Below, piece after piece: positions 51,909 to 59,248 of a DNA stretch of 64,000 bases. Made by a program: the position numbers and the translations under genes. The DNA is taken from the IMG/VR virus record IMGVR_UViG_3300017782_000007, positions 1 to 64,000 of that record; one strand, given 5' to 3'. The notes below the pieces were generated by a model. The model did no database searches and had not been told where the DNA came from. It saw only the letters and a program-made list of their open reading frames with translations. Source of the stretch: a virus. Within the stretch, counting starts at the first letter, position 1. Every line of letters begins with the position of its first letter.

Positions 51909-51954
51909 TTCCGTGGACCAAATGGTCGTAACTTCCTTTGCGGGAAGCACGGAA
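51909..51954 (+). ncRNA. Three-way-junction RNA, copy 2
   Basis: TTCCGTG/CACGGAA closing helix; GACC-AAAT-GGTC; linker GTAA; CTTCC-TTTGCG-GGAAG. Same plan as copy 1 with compensatory base changes in all three helices. Its 3' strand can pair alternatively with sequence at 52205. Confidence 0.7.
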
Positions 51955-52213
51955 ACTATACACATCTATATTATTAGGACTGGATATCTCATTTTGTATT
52001 TGAGTATTACGCTAATAGATGCATTGTAAGCCACGAAATGTGGATTCTGGATAGATTGTCTCTCTAGTCCAGAAAGAGGGAGGAGAAGTCCTTAAAACGC
52101 CTTGTAGCAGGATTTTCAACCCTGTGTGACGGTGATGACCTCAAAATGCTTTAATATTAAGCACACTAAAACGTCAAAGAGTGTATGTGGGTTCGAATCC
52201 CATCTTCCGTGCT
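51946..52213 (+). ncRNA. Long tRNA-like structured RNA (acceptor-like helix with T-arm)
   Basis: AGCACGGAA (51946-51954) pairs with TTCCGTGCT (52205-52213), directly preceded by a T-arm GTGGG-TTCGAAT-CCCAT (52187-52203). Inside are hairpins CATCTA..TTAG/CTAA-TAGATG, TTCTGGA/TCCAGAA and CCAC-GAAAT-GTGG. It resembles a tRNA whose D/anticodon region was replaced by ~230 nt. I could not find group I intron core sequences. It shares its 5' strand with three-way-junction copy 2. Confidence 0.5.
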
Positions 52214-52523
52214 GGAAGTATGCCAATTGGAAGAGCAACTTATTATCCGTAATTATTCCGTATTGTTAAAGGTAACTATTGTAGAAACAGTCTCATTAGC
52301 TGTGGAACAAGATAGAGTTTAACATTAGAATATTAATCGAGAGGGTAGAAAGCCCAGTAATAGAGTGACACCTAATCTATAGATAACGATTCAACCTTAG
52401 CGGGCTTGATGTTTTATCTTTAGCGCATCAAAACAAAACAGCTCACTGCTAGTAGCTAAGCGATTCTGATATAATCGTGAAACCTGTGCAATTCAGGAAG
52501 TGATATCAAAGACATTTTTTAAC
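52214..52523 (+). other. Gene-free structured gap with D-arm-like sequence
   Basis: Begins GGAAGTATGCCAATTGGAAG, like the 5' half of a tRNA (acceptor strand and D-arm), but with no matching 3' half. Further on: GGG-TAGAAA-GCCC, TTGATG/CATCAA, and CCTG-TGCAATT-CAGG flanked by TGATAT/ATATCA, possibly another T-arm-like minihelix. No ORF. Confidence 0.35.
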
Positions 52524-52590
52524 GGGGGTCTATAGTAAGAGCTCGTTAGAGTACCGGACTTTTAATCCGGGGGAGACTATATATTCCCAT
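52524..52590 (+). ncRNA. tRNA-Lys(UUU)-like sequence lacking a T-arm
   Basis: A perfect anticodon arm CCGGA-CTTTTAA-TCCGG (anticodon TTT at 52561-52563) is preceded by a shortened D-arm (GCTC-GTTA-GAGT) and a G-rich acceptor-like strand. The 3' part has GGG...CCC but no TTC loop and no matching acceptor strand. It could be a tRNA remnant or a tRNA mimic. Confidence 0.35.
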
Positions 52591-52602
52591 TACTTTAATT
52601 AC

Positions 52603-53040
52603 ATGAATTACACAAAAATTAGGAAACCAAGACGCAAAATGAAACTTGTAGAACCTTGGTTACAAAGTATTATTAAAGACAATGAATTCGTAGTATTACG
52701 TGATAAGCGCACTAAAAAAGCGTTACATGTAAGTTATACGGAAGACGGTCTAAAGTGGGCCTTGGACCCACGGACATCCAAATCTCTTTATTTCAAAGAT
52801 GCTTATCTTTCCCACGGCCGTGTTGGTGGTGAGGGCTGGAACGGTTTGTTCCGTAAAGAGAGAGATCCAAATACCATAGTCGAAAAGTTCATACCAATGA
52901 ATCACGTAAGGACCCGCAAAGATGGTATCGAGTATGTCGATACAGTCAACCAATCCTTAGAATTCAAAGCAGTGGATAGAGCTTTGCGAATGTTAACCAA
53001 ATCTCAGACGAGATTACTTGATAATTTTTCTGATAACTAA
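52603..53040 (+). CDS. Basic protein of unknown function, 145 aa
   Basis: A Lys/Arg-rich protein (RKPRRKMKLVEPWLQSII; FVVLRDKRTKKALHVSY) with aromatic residues and basic end. Nucleic-acid binding is plausible from charge. It is isolated between two long RNA-rich gaps. No domain recognised. Confidence 0.65.
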   Translation: MNYTKIRKPRRKMKLVEPWLQSIIKDNEFVVLRDKRTKKALHVSYTEDGLKWALDPRTSKSLYFKDAYLSHGRVGGEGWNGLFRKERDPNTIVEKFIPMNHVRTRKDGIEYVDTVNQSLEFKAVDRALRMLTKSQTRLLDNFSDN

Positions 53041-53046
53041 ATTTAT

Positions 53047-53123
53047 ACTCTTGTTAAGACGTAAGGTGCGGCAACATGTTTGAAACACATGTCTGTTCAG
53101 GTTCGATACCTGGTGCGAAGAGT
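53047..53123 (+). ncRNA. tRNA-Phe(GAA)-like element
   Basis: Anticodon arm CATGT-TTGAAAC-ACATG (anticodon GAA at 53082-53084) and T-arm TCAGG-TTCGATA-CCTGG with correct spacing. ACTCTT (53047-53052) can pair with AAGAGT (53118-53123), but the acceptor is imperfect and the D-arm weak. It may be a functional degenerate tRNA or a relic. Confidence 0.35.
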
Positions 53124-53127
53124 TAAT

Positions 53128-53190
53128 AGTACTGGGAGTATAACTATTGTGACATAATAGTGAACTAGGGTTCGAATCCCTTGCCGAAAT
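53128..53190 (+). ncRNA. Second tRNA-like element (anticodon-like GAC)
   Basis: ACTATT-GTGACAT-AATAGT arm and AGGG-TTCGAAT-CCCT T-arm in correct order, with GTAC/GTAT as a possible D-stem. No acceptor pairing was found. Formally Val-like; more likely a remnant or mimic. Confidence 0.28.
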
Positions 53191-53726
53191 AAATTTAGTT
53201 TGAAGTATCTTGAATGACGTATTTAATGCTTAGGGCTCAGCAGAGATAGACGAAGAATACCTTCTCTCCTAGATCTGGAGGACGTACCCTAGGTAGCCTA
53301 TGGCTTCCTTTAAATAATTCAATTTTTTATTTGTGAATAGCTTAAACCTGAAGACGCGTTTTAGTCAACTGGATGTGAAGTAAAGAGTACGACACAAATT
53401 GGATTACCTACACCGAGCGGTAGAATTCATCCATACCAGAGAAACTATACGTATAACGAGCGAGGAGCCTCTTCTAAAAATAGCACCTGTCCGTTTGACA
53501 GAAGAAATAACATCATAGGTTTTATATTGATGGCTAAGCCAACCAACTGGGTGTTGGAGCTTAGTTTATATAGATTATATTGTAGGTAGTGGTGGTAGGC
53601 GACTATACCCTCAAGCCAGGGGTGAAGTTGATACAATATATTCTCACTATAAAGTCAATAATTTTGATGTTCACGTAGAAGATAATCAAGTCTGAGAGTT
53701 AGATTTTTATTACTGTAAATTAGTTT
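53191..53726 (+). other. Gene-free structured region
   Basis: Hairpin-rich. A junction is closed by CTTAGGG (53229-53235) and CCCTAGG (53287-53293) with inner GAAG/CTTC and CTCC/GGAG stems; a hairpin by CTAAGC/GCTTAG (about 53533-53563); and a 9-bp helix TATATTGTA/TACAATATA (53576-53584 with 53632-53640). No convincing ORF on the plus strand; the minus ORF here is a shadow. Confidence 0.45.
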
Positions 53727-54320
53727 ATGAAACAAATTATATTGAATTTTGTCTTATTAATAGCATTAGCAGCAACTAATGTTGGAGTTTGGCAGAATAC
53801 TACTGTTATAGAATCAACTGATTCTGAATTACGATCGAGTCTCACCTTGGTAACCCAAGAATTAGAATGTGTAGAAGAAGAACTGTCTTCGTTGAAAATG
53901 GATTACGAAGATTTCAAGTTAAAAGATACCACATTACTAGAGACTTTTGGCCTAGAGGAGCTTTCATCGCCAGATGAGAAGAACTCTTGGAAGAAAATGG
54001 ATGGAACTTTTGTCTCCCTGTTAAAGGAAGCGGAAGCGGTATCCGGATTTAGATGGCGAATCAACTCTGGTTATAGAACTTGTTCACACAACAAGAACTT
54101 AATTAAGAGAGGATACAAAGCCGCTAAAAATAGTTGGCATATGGACGGAAATGCCGTAGATATTTCTGCATCTACATCTGCCTATAGGAAACTTATTCTT
54201 AACTCATTAAAACATATTGGAATAGTGAAGGGTATAAAGGTATACCCAGCACATATTCATGTTCAATGGAAAAACGATCATGATTTATGGAATCAAAAAG
54301 ATTTAATTGCAATGAAATAG
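53727..54320 (+). CDS. Peptidase M15-family cell-wall peptidase, exported, 197 aa
   Basis: Signal anchor (IILNFVLLIALAATNVGVW), a coiled-coil stalk, then an M15-type domain: INSGYRTCSHN, SWHMDGNAVDIS (His and Asp ligands) and HIHVQW (last His). It is a D,D-carboxypeptidase/L,D-peptidase-like zinc enzyme in the periplasm. It is the third wall-degrading enzyme of the early block. Distinct from the endolysin candidate at 29470. Confidence 0.82.
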   Translation: MKQIILNFVLLIALAATNVGVWQNTTVIESTDSELRSSLTLVTQELECVEEELSSLKMDYEDFKLKDTTLLETFGLEELSSPDEKNSWKKMDGTFVSLLKEAEAVSGFRWRINSGYRTCSHNKNLIKRGYKAAKNSWHMDGNAVDISASTSAYRKLILNSLKHIGIVKGIKVYPAHIHVQWKNDHDLWNQKDLIAMK

Positions 54321-54769
54321 AAGGGACCTCAGGTCCTTTCATACCGCCTTAGTTATTGACTGTAAAAGTGTGATAACTAAGGGTGTGTCCCGCTTAAGAG
54401 CGAAAAAATAGTTATCGTATAACGGTAACGGTCAGTCCAAATAGTTATTAGTTTCTGTACACAATACGCTAATACTATTATTAGACTCTTGGATTCCTTA
54501 ATCCCTGAGACAATTCTGAAGGTGACCACAAAGATTGTGTAAGTGAATGATCCTCACTAAAAATATAGATCGTATTAAAATGAAAGATTCATTGGCTAGG
54601 CCAGTAAGTTATCTTAGTGTTACATTATACTTATGGAAGCAATTATCATACCCATAACGGGCCATTAAGTATTTTCCCTACATAACGAATACCACTGCTC
54701 TCGGTGCAGGATTGGTTAGGTACATAACAAGCTACTAATTACTGAATCTGATTTTTTAACTATTAAAAT
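54321..54769 (+). other. Gene-free structured region upstream of DNA polymerase
   Basis: Begins with a GGACC/GGTCC hairpin. Includes a perfect 10-bp helix CCTTAGTTAT/ATAACTAAGG (54347-54356 with 54373-54382), CGCT-TAAG-AGCG, an 11-bp bulged helix (AATAGT.ATTAG with CTAATACTATT) and AGTGA/TCACT. Ends in TTTTTTAACTATTAAAA before the polymerase start. No ORF. Confidence 0.45.
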
Positions 54770-56815
54770 TTGAAATACCTTTTAAACAAAAACACCTACC
54801 AAGTAAGTGGATTTGAGTCAATCTCCTACAGTGAAATGTTAGAGAAATTGAGTTCAATGGAGGTAATATGCGTCGATACGGAAACTAGACCCAAGAGCGA
54901 ATTTATGTCAATCCCAATGGCAGGTCTAGATCCACACTTATCTGAAATTGTTATGTGTCAAATAGGAGATGAACACGATCAGTTCATCATAGATGTTAGA
55001 CACGAAGACATCATGGGTCTTAAATCAATCTTAGAAGAGCCTAAGGTTGTTAAGATATTGCAAAACGCCAAGTTTGATTATAAAATGCTCTTAACCAATT
55101 TTGGTATAAGAGTTAATAACATCAGAGATACGATGATTCAAGAGCGAGTGCTAACAACTGGTGATATTTCAGCCAGAGCTTCGTTAGAGGCCTTAGCCAA
55201 GAAATATGTCGGATTTGAATTTGCGAAAACCAATCAGTTAAACCTCTTTGAAAAGCCACCAGAGGTAGTCCTAACTAAGAGTGTGAGGACAGAATTTAAA
55301 AACGTGGGAAGTCGACCTTTTACTAAGCGACAGTGTGAATACGGTGTAATGGATATAATACTACCGATTCAGATAGACAGGGAACAACAATTAGACATCA
55401 AATCCCAAGATTTGACTAGGATTGCGAAACTCGAGAATGACTTTATTCATGTAATGGGTGAAATCGAAACAAATGGATTTTACTTAAATGTTCCTAAATG
55501 GAAAGAATTATATGAACAAAGACTAGAGGAGTATCAATTAGCTAGGAAAGATTTAGTTGATTACATTTTTGATAATAAGATGGAAGGATTATATAAATGG
55601 AAAAGTAGTTTATTCGAGAGCGACAAACTATTAAACATTAATCTTTCCTCAAGCCACCAAGTTGTTGAGCTACTTAATGTCTTAGGTATAGATACTAAAA
55701 TCTTAGATAAAAAGAAATCAAAAAAACAAGGACACGACGTCTTCAAAGACAGTATCGAAGAACGTGTTCTCAAAAAGTACAAAAAGAGGTTTAAGATAGT
55801 ACCTCTTTACCTGCACTTTAAGCAATTAGAGAAAGCAGTAACTACATATGGCATTGATTTTTTAAATCATGTCTCGCCCAGGACGGGGAGAGTTCACTCC
55901 TCATATCGACAAATCATTCGTAGTGGAAGAATGGCTTCTAGTAGGCCTAATCTTCAAAACCTGCCGAATGGATCAAAACTCCCTGGGTATCGGGAGTGTT
56001 TTACTAATTCAAAACCAGGCACCAAACTTATTGTAGCTGATTACTCTGGACAGGAGACAGCAATCTTAGCTGACAGAGCTCAAGAGACCGCCATGATTGA
56101 TTTTTTGGTCAATCAAGGAGGAGATTTTCACTCACACACTGCTAAACGCATGTTTGGAGTCAATGTGAGTAAGACAGAAAATCCACATCTTAGGCAAATC
56201 GCTAAGTCGATAAGCTTCGGGTTAGCATATGGTATGTCCGCACATAAATTAGCAACTGATTTCGAAATTACTATAGAGGAGGCTGAAGACTTTATCGATA
56301 AGTATTATGAAGCATACCCCGAATTAAATAAATATTTCAAAGATCAACGGAGGAAGGCTCTTGAGAATGGCTTTATTCTCATTGACCCTGTAGTAGGACG
56401 CAAGTCTTTCCTTGTAGGCATTCATGACAAGTACCTTGATGCAAAGGCTGTTATAGATGAATATAGGGAAGCAGAGGCATTAAAGAAAGTTCCGAAGCAA
56501 GTCTGGTCAGATTTTTATTCGGCTAAAGGAAGGATAGAGAGGTTGTCGCAAAATTTACCCATTCAGGGTACTGCGGCAAATATGACAAAGGTAGCCGCGA
56601 TTCGGTTTCAGAAGTGGATAAAGGGGAGTAAATTGGAAGAATTTGTTAAGATTGTCAACATGGTTCACGATGAAATCGTTGTAGAATGCCATGATGATTA
56701 TGTAAGTATGTGTAAGGATGAATTGGAAAAACAAATGATACTAGCTGGCGGAATATTTTGTAAAACTGTTCCAATGAGAGTAGATGCTCAAGTTGGTCCT
56801 TTCTGGGATCACTAG
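54770..56815 (+). CDS. polA: Family A DNA polymerase with 3'-5' exonuclease, 681 aa
   Basis: Exonuclease motifs: VDTETRP near residue 37 and NAKFDY near 98. Polymerase motifs: GRMASSRPNLQNLP (near 390), motif A VADYSGQETAI (near 425), motif B KSISFGLAYG (near 480) and motif C MVHDEIVVE (near 640). No 5' nuclease domain. The start is TTG at 54770 (MKYLLNKNTY), with the next in-frame ATG inside the exonuclease region, so TTG is likely. It is the phage replicative polymerase. Confidence 0.96.
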   Translation: MKYLLNKNTYQVSGFESISYSEMLEKLSSMEVICVDTETRPKSEFMSIPMAGLDPHLSEIVMCQIGDEHDQFIIDVRHEDIMGLKSILEEPKVVKILQNAKFDYKMLLTNFGIRVNNIRDTMIQERVLTTGDISARASLEALAKKYVGFEFAKTNQLNLFEKPPEVVLTKSVRTEFKNVGSRPFTKRQCEYGVMDIILPIQIDREQQLDIKSQDLTRIAKLENDFIHVMGEIETNGFYLNVPKWKELYEQRLEEYQLARKDLVDYIFDNKMEGLYKWKSSLFESDKLLNINLSSSHQVVELLNVLGIDTKILDKKKSKKQGHDVFKDSIEERVLKKYKKRFKIVPLYLHFKQLEKAVTTYGIDFLNHVSPRTGRVHSSYRQIIRSGRMASSRPNLQNLPNGSKLPGYRECFTNSKPGTKLIVADYSGQETAILADRAQETAMIDFLVNQGGDFHSHTAKRMFGVNVSKTENPHLRQIAKSISFGLAYGMSAHKLATDFEITIEEAEDFIDKYYEAYPELNKYFKDQRRKALENGFILIDPVVGRKSFLVGIHDKYLDAKAVIDEYREAEALKKVPKQVWSDFYSAKGRIERLSQNLPIQGTAANMTKVAAIRFQKWIKGSKLEEFVKIVNMVHDEIVVECHDDYVSMCKDELEKQMILAGGIFCKTVPMRVDAQVGPFWDH

Positions 56816-56904
56816 TTACAGTTATGTTTAGAAGCTCTTACAGCGTATGTAAGATACCTTTACGCATTTAAACAAGATAATCTATGTATATTAAAATTAC
56901 TTGG

Positions 56905-56928
56905 TGGGGCGAACTTCGGTTCGTTCCA
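56905..56928 (+). terminator. Very stable TTCG hairpin
   Basis: TGGGGCGAAC-TTCG-GTTCGTTCCA, 10 bp with two G-U pairs. No T-run follows; a mini tRNA-like element begins 6 nt later. It may be a processing or stability hairpin. Confidence 0.55.
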
Positions 56929-56933
56929 CTATA

Positions 56934-56977
56934 TTCTTGGTATGGTAGTAATTAAGGTTCGATTCCTTAGCCAAGAA
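56934..56977 (+). ncRNA. Mini tRNA-like element 3
   Basis: TTCTTGG (56934-56940) pairs perfectly with CCAAGAA (56971-56977). A 12-nt linker (tatggtagtaat, like a D-loop) precedes T-arm TAAGG-TTCGATT-CCTTA. No anticodon arm, no encoded CCA. Same plan as elements 1 and 2. Confidence 0.6.
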
Positions 56978-57004
56978 CATTACTTAACCAAAAATTTTTT
57001 AATT

Positions 57005-57517
57005 ATGAAAAATTTAATATTTTCTCTACTTATCTGTAGTGGATTTACTTCCTATGCTCAGAATCCTTTTCAAGGAGGACTAATTGCTAGACCAGAAGTA
57101 AGAGCCTTTGCCGTAGAAGAGAGACTCAGTAGATCTCCTACTGATTTACGTACACAAAAAGATATCCGATTAAAAGTCATAGGGTTCGCAGGAATCAGAC
57201 TTGACTTCGAACTTGGAAAAAAAGGATTCTATCGTTCTGATATGTTAATATCAGTTACTAGCTTGCCTTTTGATTATGTAAGATTAAATGGTCTATTAGG
57301 CTATAATCCTACGCCAGTTATGGGGGTATTCTTAGGTGTTTCTGGTGATTACAACCACCTAATAGATGACCGAGTGAATATGTCTATAGTTGGAGGAGTA
57401 GAACATGTGCTCCATACAGGAAAACAACTTGATATAAAAATAGATACTGGATTTTACTTTGAAGTTATAAATAAAGATCATTCGCTAGCGACTGGTCTAT
57501 CGTTCATATTTAAATAA
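57005..57517 (+). CDS. Exported beta-rich protein, possible outer-membrane protein, 170 aa
   Basis: Signal peptide MKNLIFSLLICSGFTSYAQ, then alternating strands (GFAGIRLDFELGKKGFY; TPVMGVFLGVSGDY; KQLDIKIDTGFYFEVI) ending LSFIFK with a C-terminal aromatic, as in small outer-membrane beta-barrels. The start at 57005 (not the longer frame) gives the signal peptide. May alter phage adsorption or permeability. Confidence 0.7.
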   Translation: MKNLIFSLLICSGFTSYAQNPFQGGLIARPEVRAFAVEERLSRSPTDLRTQKDIRLKVIGFAGIRLDFELGKKGFYRSDMLISVTSLPFDYVRLNGLLGYNPTPVMGVFLGVSGDYNHLIDDRVNMSIVGGVEHVLHTGKQLDIKIDTGFYFEVINKDHSLATGLSFIFK

Positions 57518-57522
57518 ATATC

Positions 57523-58698
57523 ATGAATCCAGACGGTATAAATAATCCGATGTTAGTTGGTGTTACATCTTTAGTAGTAGCATTTATCTTTTTGTCTATA
57601 GGAGCCTCTATTCGTAGAGCTTCTAAGAAAGCAGAAAGAGAAGGAGTTCCTTTTGATTCTCTTCAGTTATTAAATAACTTTATCAAGCATCAATTTGGAC
57701 TCTTTGCCTTAATTACTTTTGGCTTAATGCTAGCCGAAACTGTAATATTAACTGACCTAGCCGCGGATGACAGAAATCCAGCCGGTGTATTCCTAATTCA
57801 CGGAGGTATTAACATTGCTATGTTTGTTCTAGGAATTAATTTTCCTAAGAATTCATTAGCTTTTGCCAAAGCCACCATAACTGGAATCAAACAAATGTAC
57901 TTTTCTTCTAGATCGAAAGATAAGAAGTTTAAAGCTAAGCTTGATAAGATGCCCGAAAAGATCACTATGTCACAGTACCTAGCAATTACAGGATTTACAT
58001 TTGCGTGTGTATACGCAGCTATCATTGCTCCAATGGAAATATTAGAGATGATGGCTAGGGGATACGGAGCGTACGATTACTTGGAACTCTATTATTATGA
58101 ATGGAGAACTCCAAAAGAAGTTTATGAAGCTTACTATGCTTCTGTAGCTTTCCAAAGCCACCCGTTGTATATTGAACATGGACAGTTTTCTACTGTTGAT
58201 GAGATTATGCATGGAGGGTTAGATACTTCAATATTCTTAGTTCAATGGCACTTTCTATTAGCATTCCTTAAAGGATGTGCTGTAGTTGGCTATGGACAGA
58301 ATACGTTATTAGATGATTTTGCTCAGCAATTAACTGGTGATCAAATCATTACACATAAGAAGAGTTTCAGCGATTTTGAGAAGGATCCTAACATCCGATC
58401 AGACTTTTTTGAATCTTTACTTAAGAAATGTGGAATGGTTGAACCTGGTCTATCTACTCAGCTAGGACGTATAGTTAACTCTTATGACAAAATGACTAAA
58501 GGGAAGAATAGAGTTTATACTGCTCTTAAAGTCCAGCTAGAAGAGATTAAAACTATCGATAAAGCTTATAGTAAAGGAAAATTATCTAAATCTGATTATG
58601 AGAGTAAACTAAAAAATCATAAGCAAGAAGTGAAGAAGGTAATTGGTGCTTCATCAAAACACGGAAAAGGATTAGGGGTTTCCATAAGTATAAAATGA
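57523..58698 (+). CDS. Multi-span membrane protein, 391 aa
   Basis: About four hydrophobic spans (GVTSLVVAFIFLSIGASI; FGLFALITFGLMLAETV; HGGINIAMFVLGINF; ITGFTFACVYAAIIAPM), a Tyr-rich amphipathic region, and a long C-terminal cytoplasmic helical part rich in Lys. Its TGA overlaps an ATG (ATGA) that starts a frameshifted zinc-ribbon gene. Function unknown. Confidence 0.75.
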   Translation: MNPDGINNPMLVGVTSLVVAFIFLSIGASIRRASKKAEREGVPFDSLQLLNNFIKHQFGLFALITFGLMLAETVILTDLAADDRNPAGVFLIHGGINIAMFVLGINFPKNSLAFAKATITGIKQMYFSSRSKDKKFKAKLDKMPEKITMSQYLAITGFTFACVYAAIIAPMEILEMMARGYGAYDYLELYYYEWRTPKEVYEAYYASVAFQSHPLYIEHGQFSTVDEIMHGGLDTSIFLVQWHFLLAFLKGCAVVGYGQNTLLDDFAQQLTGDQIITHKKSFSDFEKDPNIRSDFFESLLKKCGMVEPGLSTQLGRIVNSYDKMTKGKNRVYTALKVQLEEIKTIDKAYSKGKLSKSDYESKLKNHKQEVKKVIGASSKHGKGLGVSISIK

Positions 58699-58896
58699 AC
58701 CCCAGAACACAAATGCAAAGGATGTAAGCACAGAGTACATAAGACTTTCGAGTGGAAAGGAAAAGAGCTATGTCCAGATTGCATTAAAAAAATACCAGGA
58801 ATTAGGATTTGTCCTGAGTGTTTGAAAGTAAAGAGGGTCAGTCCTAGATACTTTAAATCCACTAAAACTAGAGTATGTTTAGAGTGTGATCCTTAA
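58695..58896 (+). pseudogene. Zinc-ribbon protein, split by a +1 shift at a CCCC run
   Basis: ATG at 58695 overlaps the upstream TGA, but its frame stops after 10 codons. A +1 shift at the C-run (58700-58703) gives a 66-residue protein with four CxxC pairs (CKGC, CPDC, CPEC, CLEC), clearly a real zinc-ribbon sequence. The shifted frame has no start of its own. Explanations: sequencing error in the homopolymer, true mutation, programmed +1 shift, or TGA readthrough from the membrane protein. Confidence 0.7.
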
Positions 58897-58905
58897 TTGG
58901 ATCAC
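58886..58905 (+). terminator. Hairpin at end of zinc-ribbon gene
   Basis: GTGATCC-TTAATT-GGATCAC, 7 bp, overlapping the stop codon; only a weak CTCTTCTCT tract follows. Confidence 0.5.
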
Positions 58906-58925
58906 CTCTTCTCTACTCACAAAAT

Positions 58926-58956
58926 TTGACTTTCATTAATTAAATCATTATATTAA
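58926..58956 (+). promoter_or_regulatory. Possible promoter before the 92-aa gene
   Basis: TTGACT, 17 nt, TATATTAA; same spacing as the minus-strand promoters but poorer boxes. Confidence 0.4.
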
Positions 58957-58969
58957 AAAGCTTATTTTT

Positions 58970-59248
58970 ATGAGTACTAAAGAATTGGTATTAACTTATT
59001 TGGCTAACGTAGCCACAGCATCTGGAGTCGCAAATGATAAACAAGAAGGTCATTTGGTTGCTGATCTCTTATTAGAGGAAGCTAAAAAAGATCCAGATCG
59101 GATGATGGATTTGACTGCTAAAGCTATTGATAGCGCAAAAGCATTCAGAGTATTTCGTTCAAAACAAGAAATGAAGTTGAAAGAGTTAGCGACTGCATCC
59201 GGTATGCACTCATTAGAGATTCTTAAAGACAGATTAAAAAATCCTTAA
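58970..59248 (+). CDS. Small helical protein, 92 aa
   Basis: Helical, soluble (GHLVADLLLEEAKKDPDRMM; AFRVFRSKQEMKLKELATAS). Unknown function; possible own promoter. Confidence 0.65.
   Translation: MSTKELVLTYLANVATASGVANDKQEGHLVADLLLEEAKKDPDRMMDLTAKAIDSAKAFRVFRSKQEMKLKELATASGMHSLEILKDRLKNP

Noticed and set aside
51946-52600. Group I intron inside a tRNA gene
   Set aside because: I found no P7 core sequences such as the GACTA and ATAGTC boxes, and the flanking sequences do not join into a canonical tRNA.
57523-58896. Stop-codon recoding of TGA in this phage
   Set aside because: Many other genes end at TGA in sensible places, often in ATGA overlaps, so a general recoding is not supported; only local readthrough or a frameshift remains possible.
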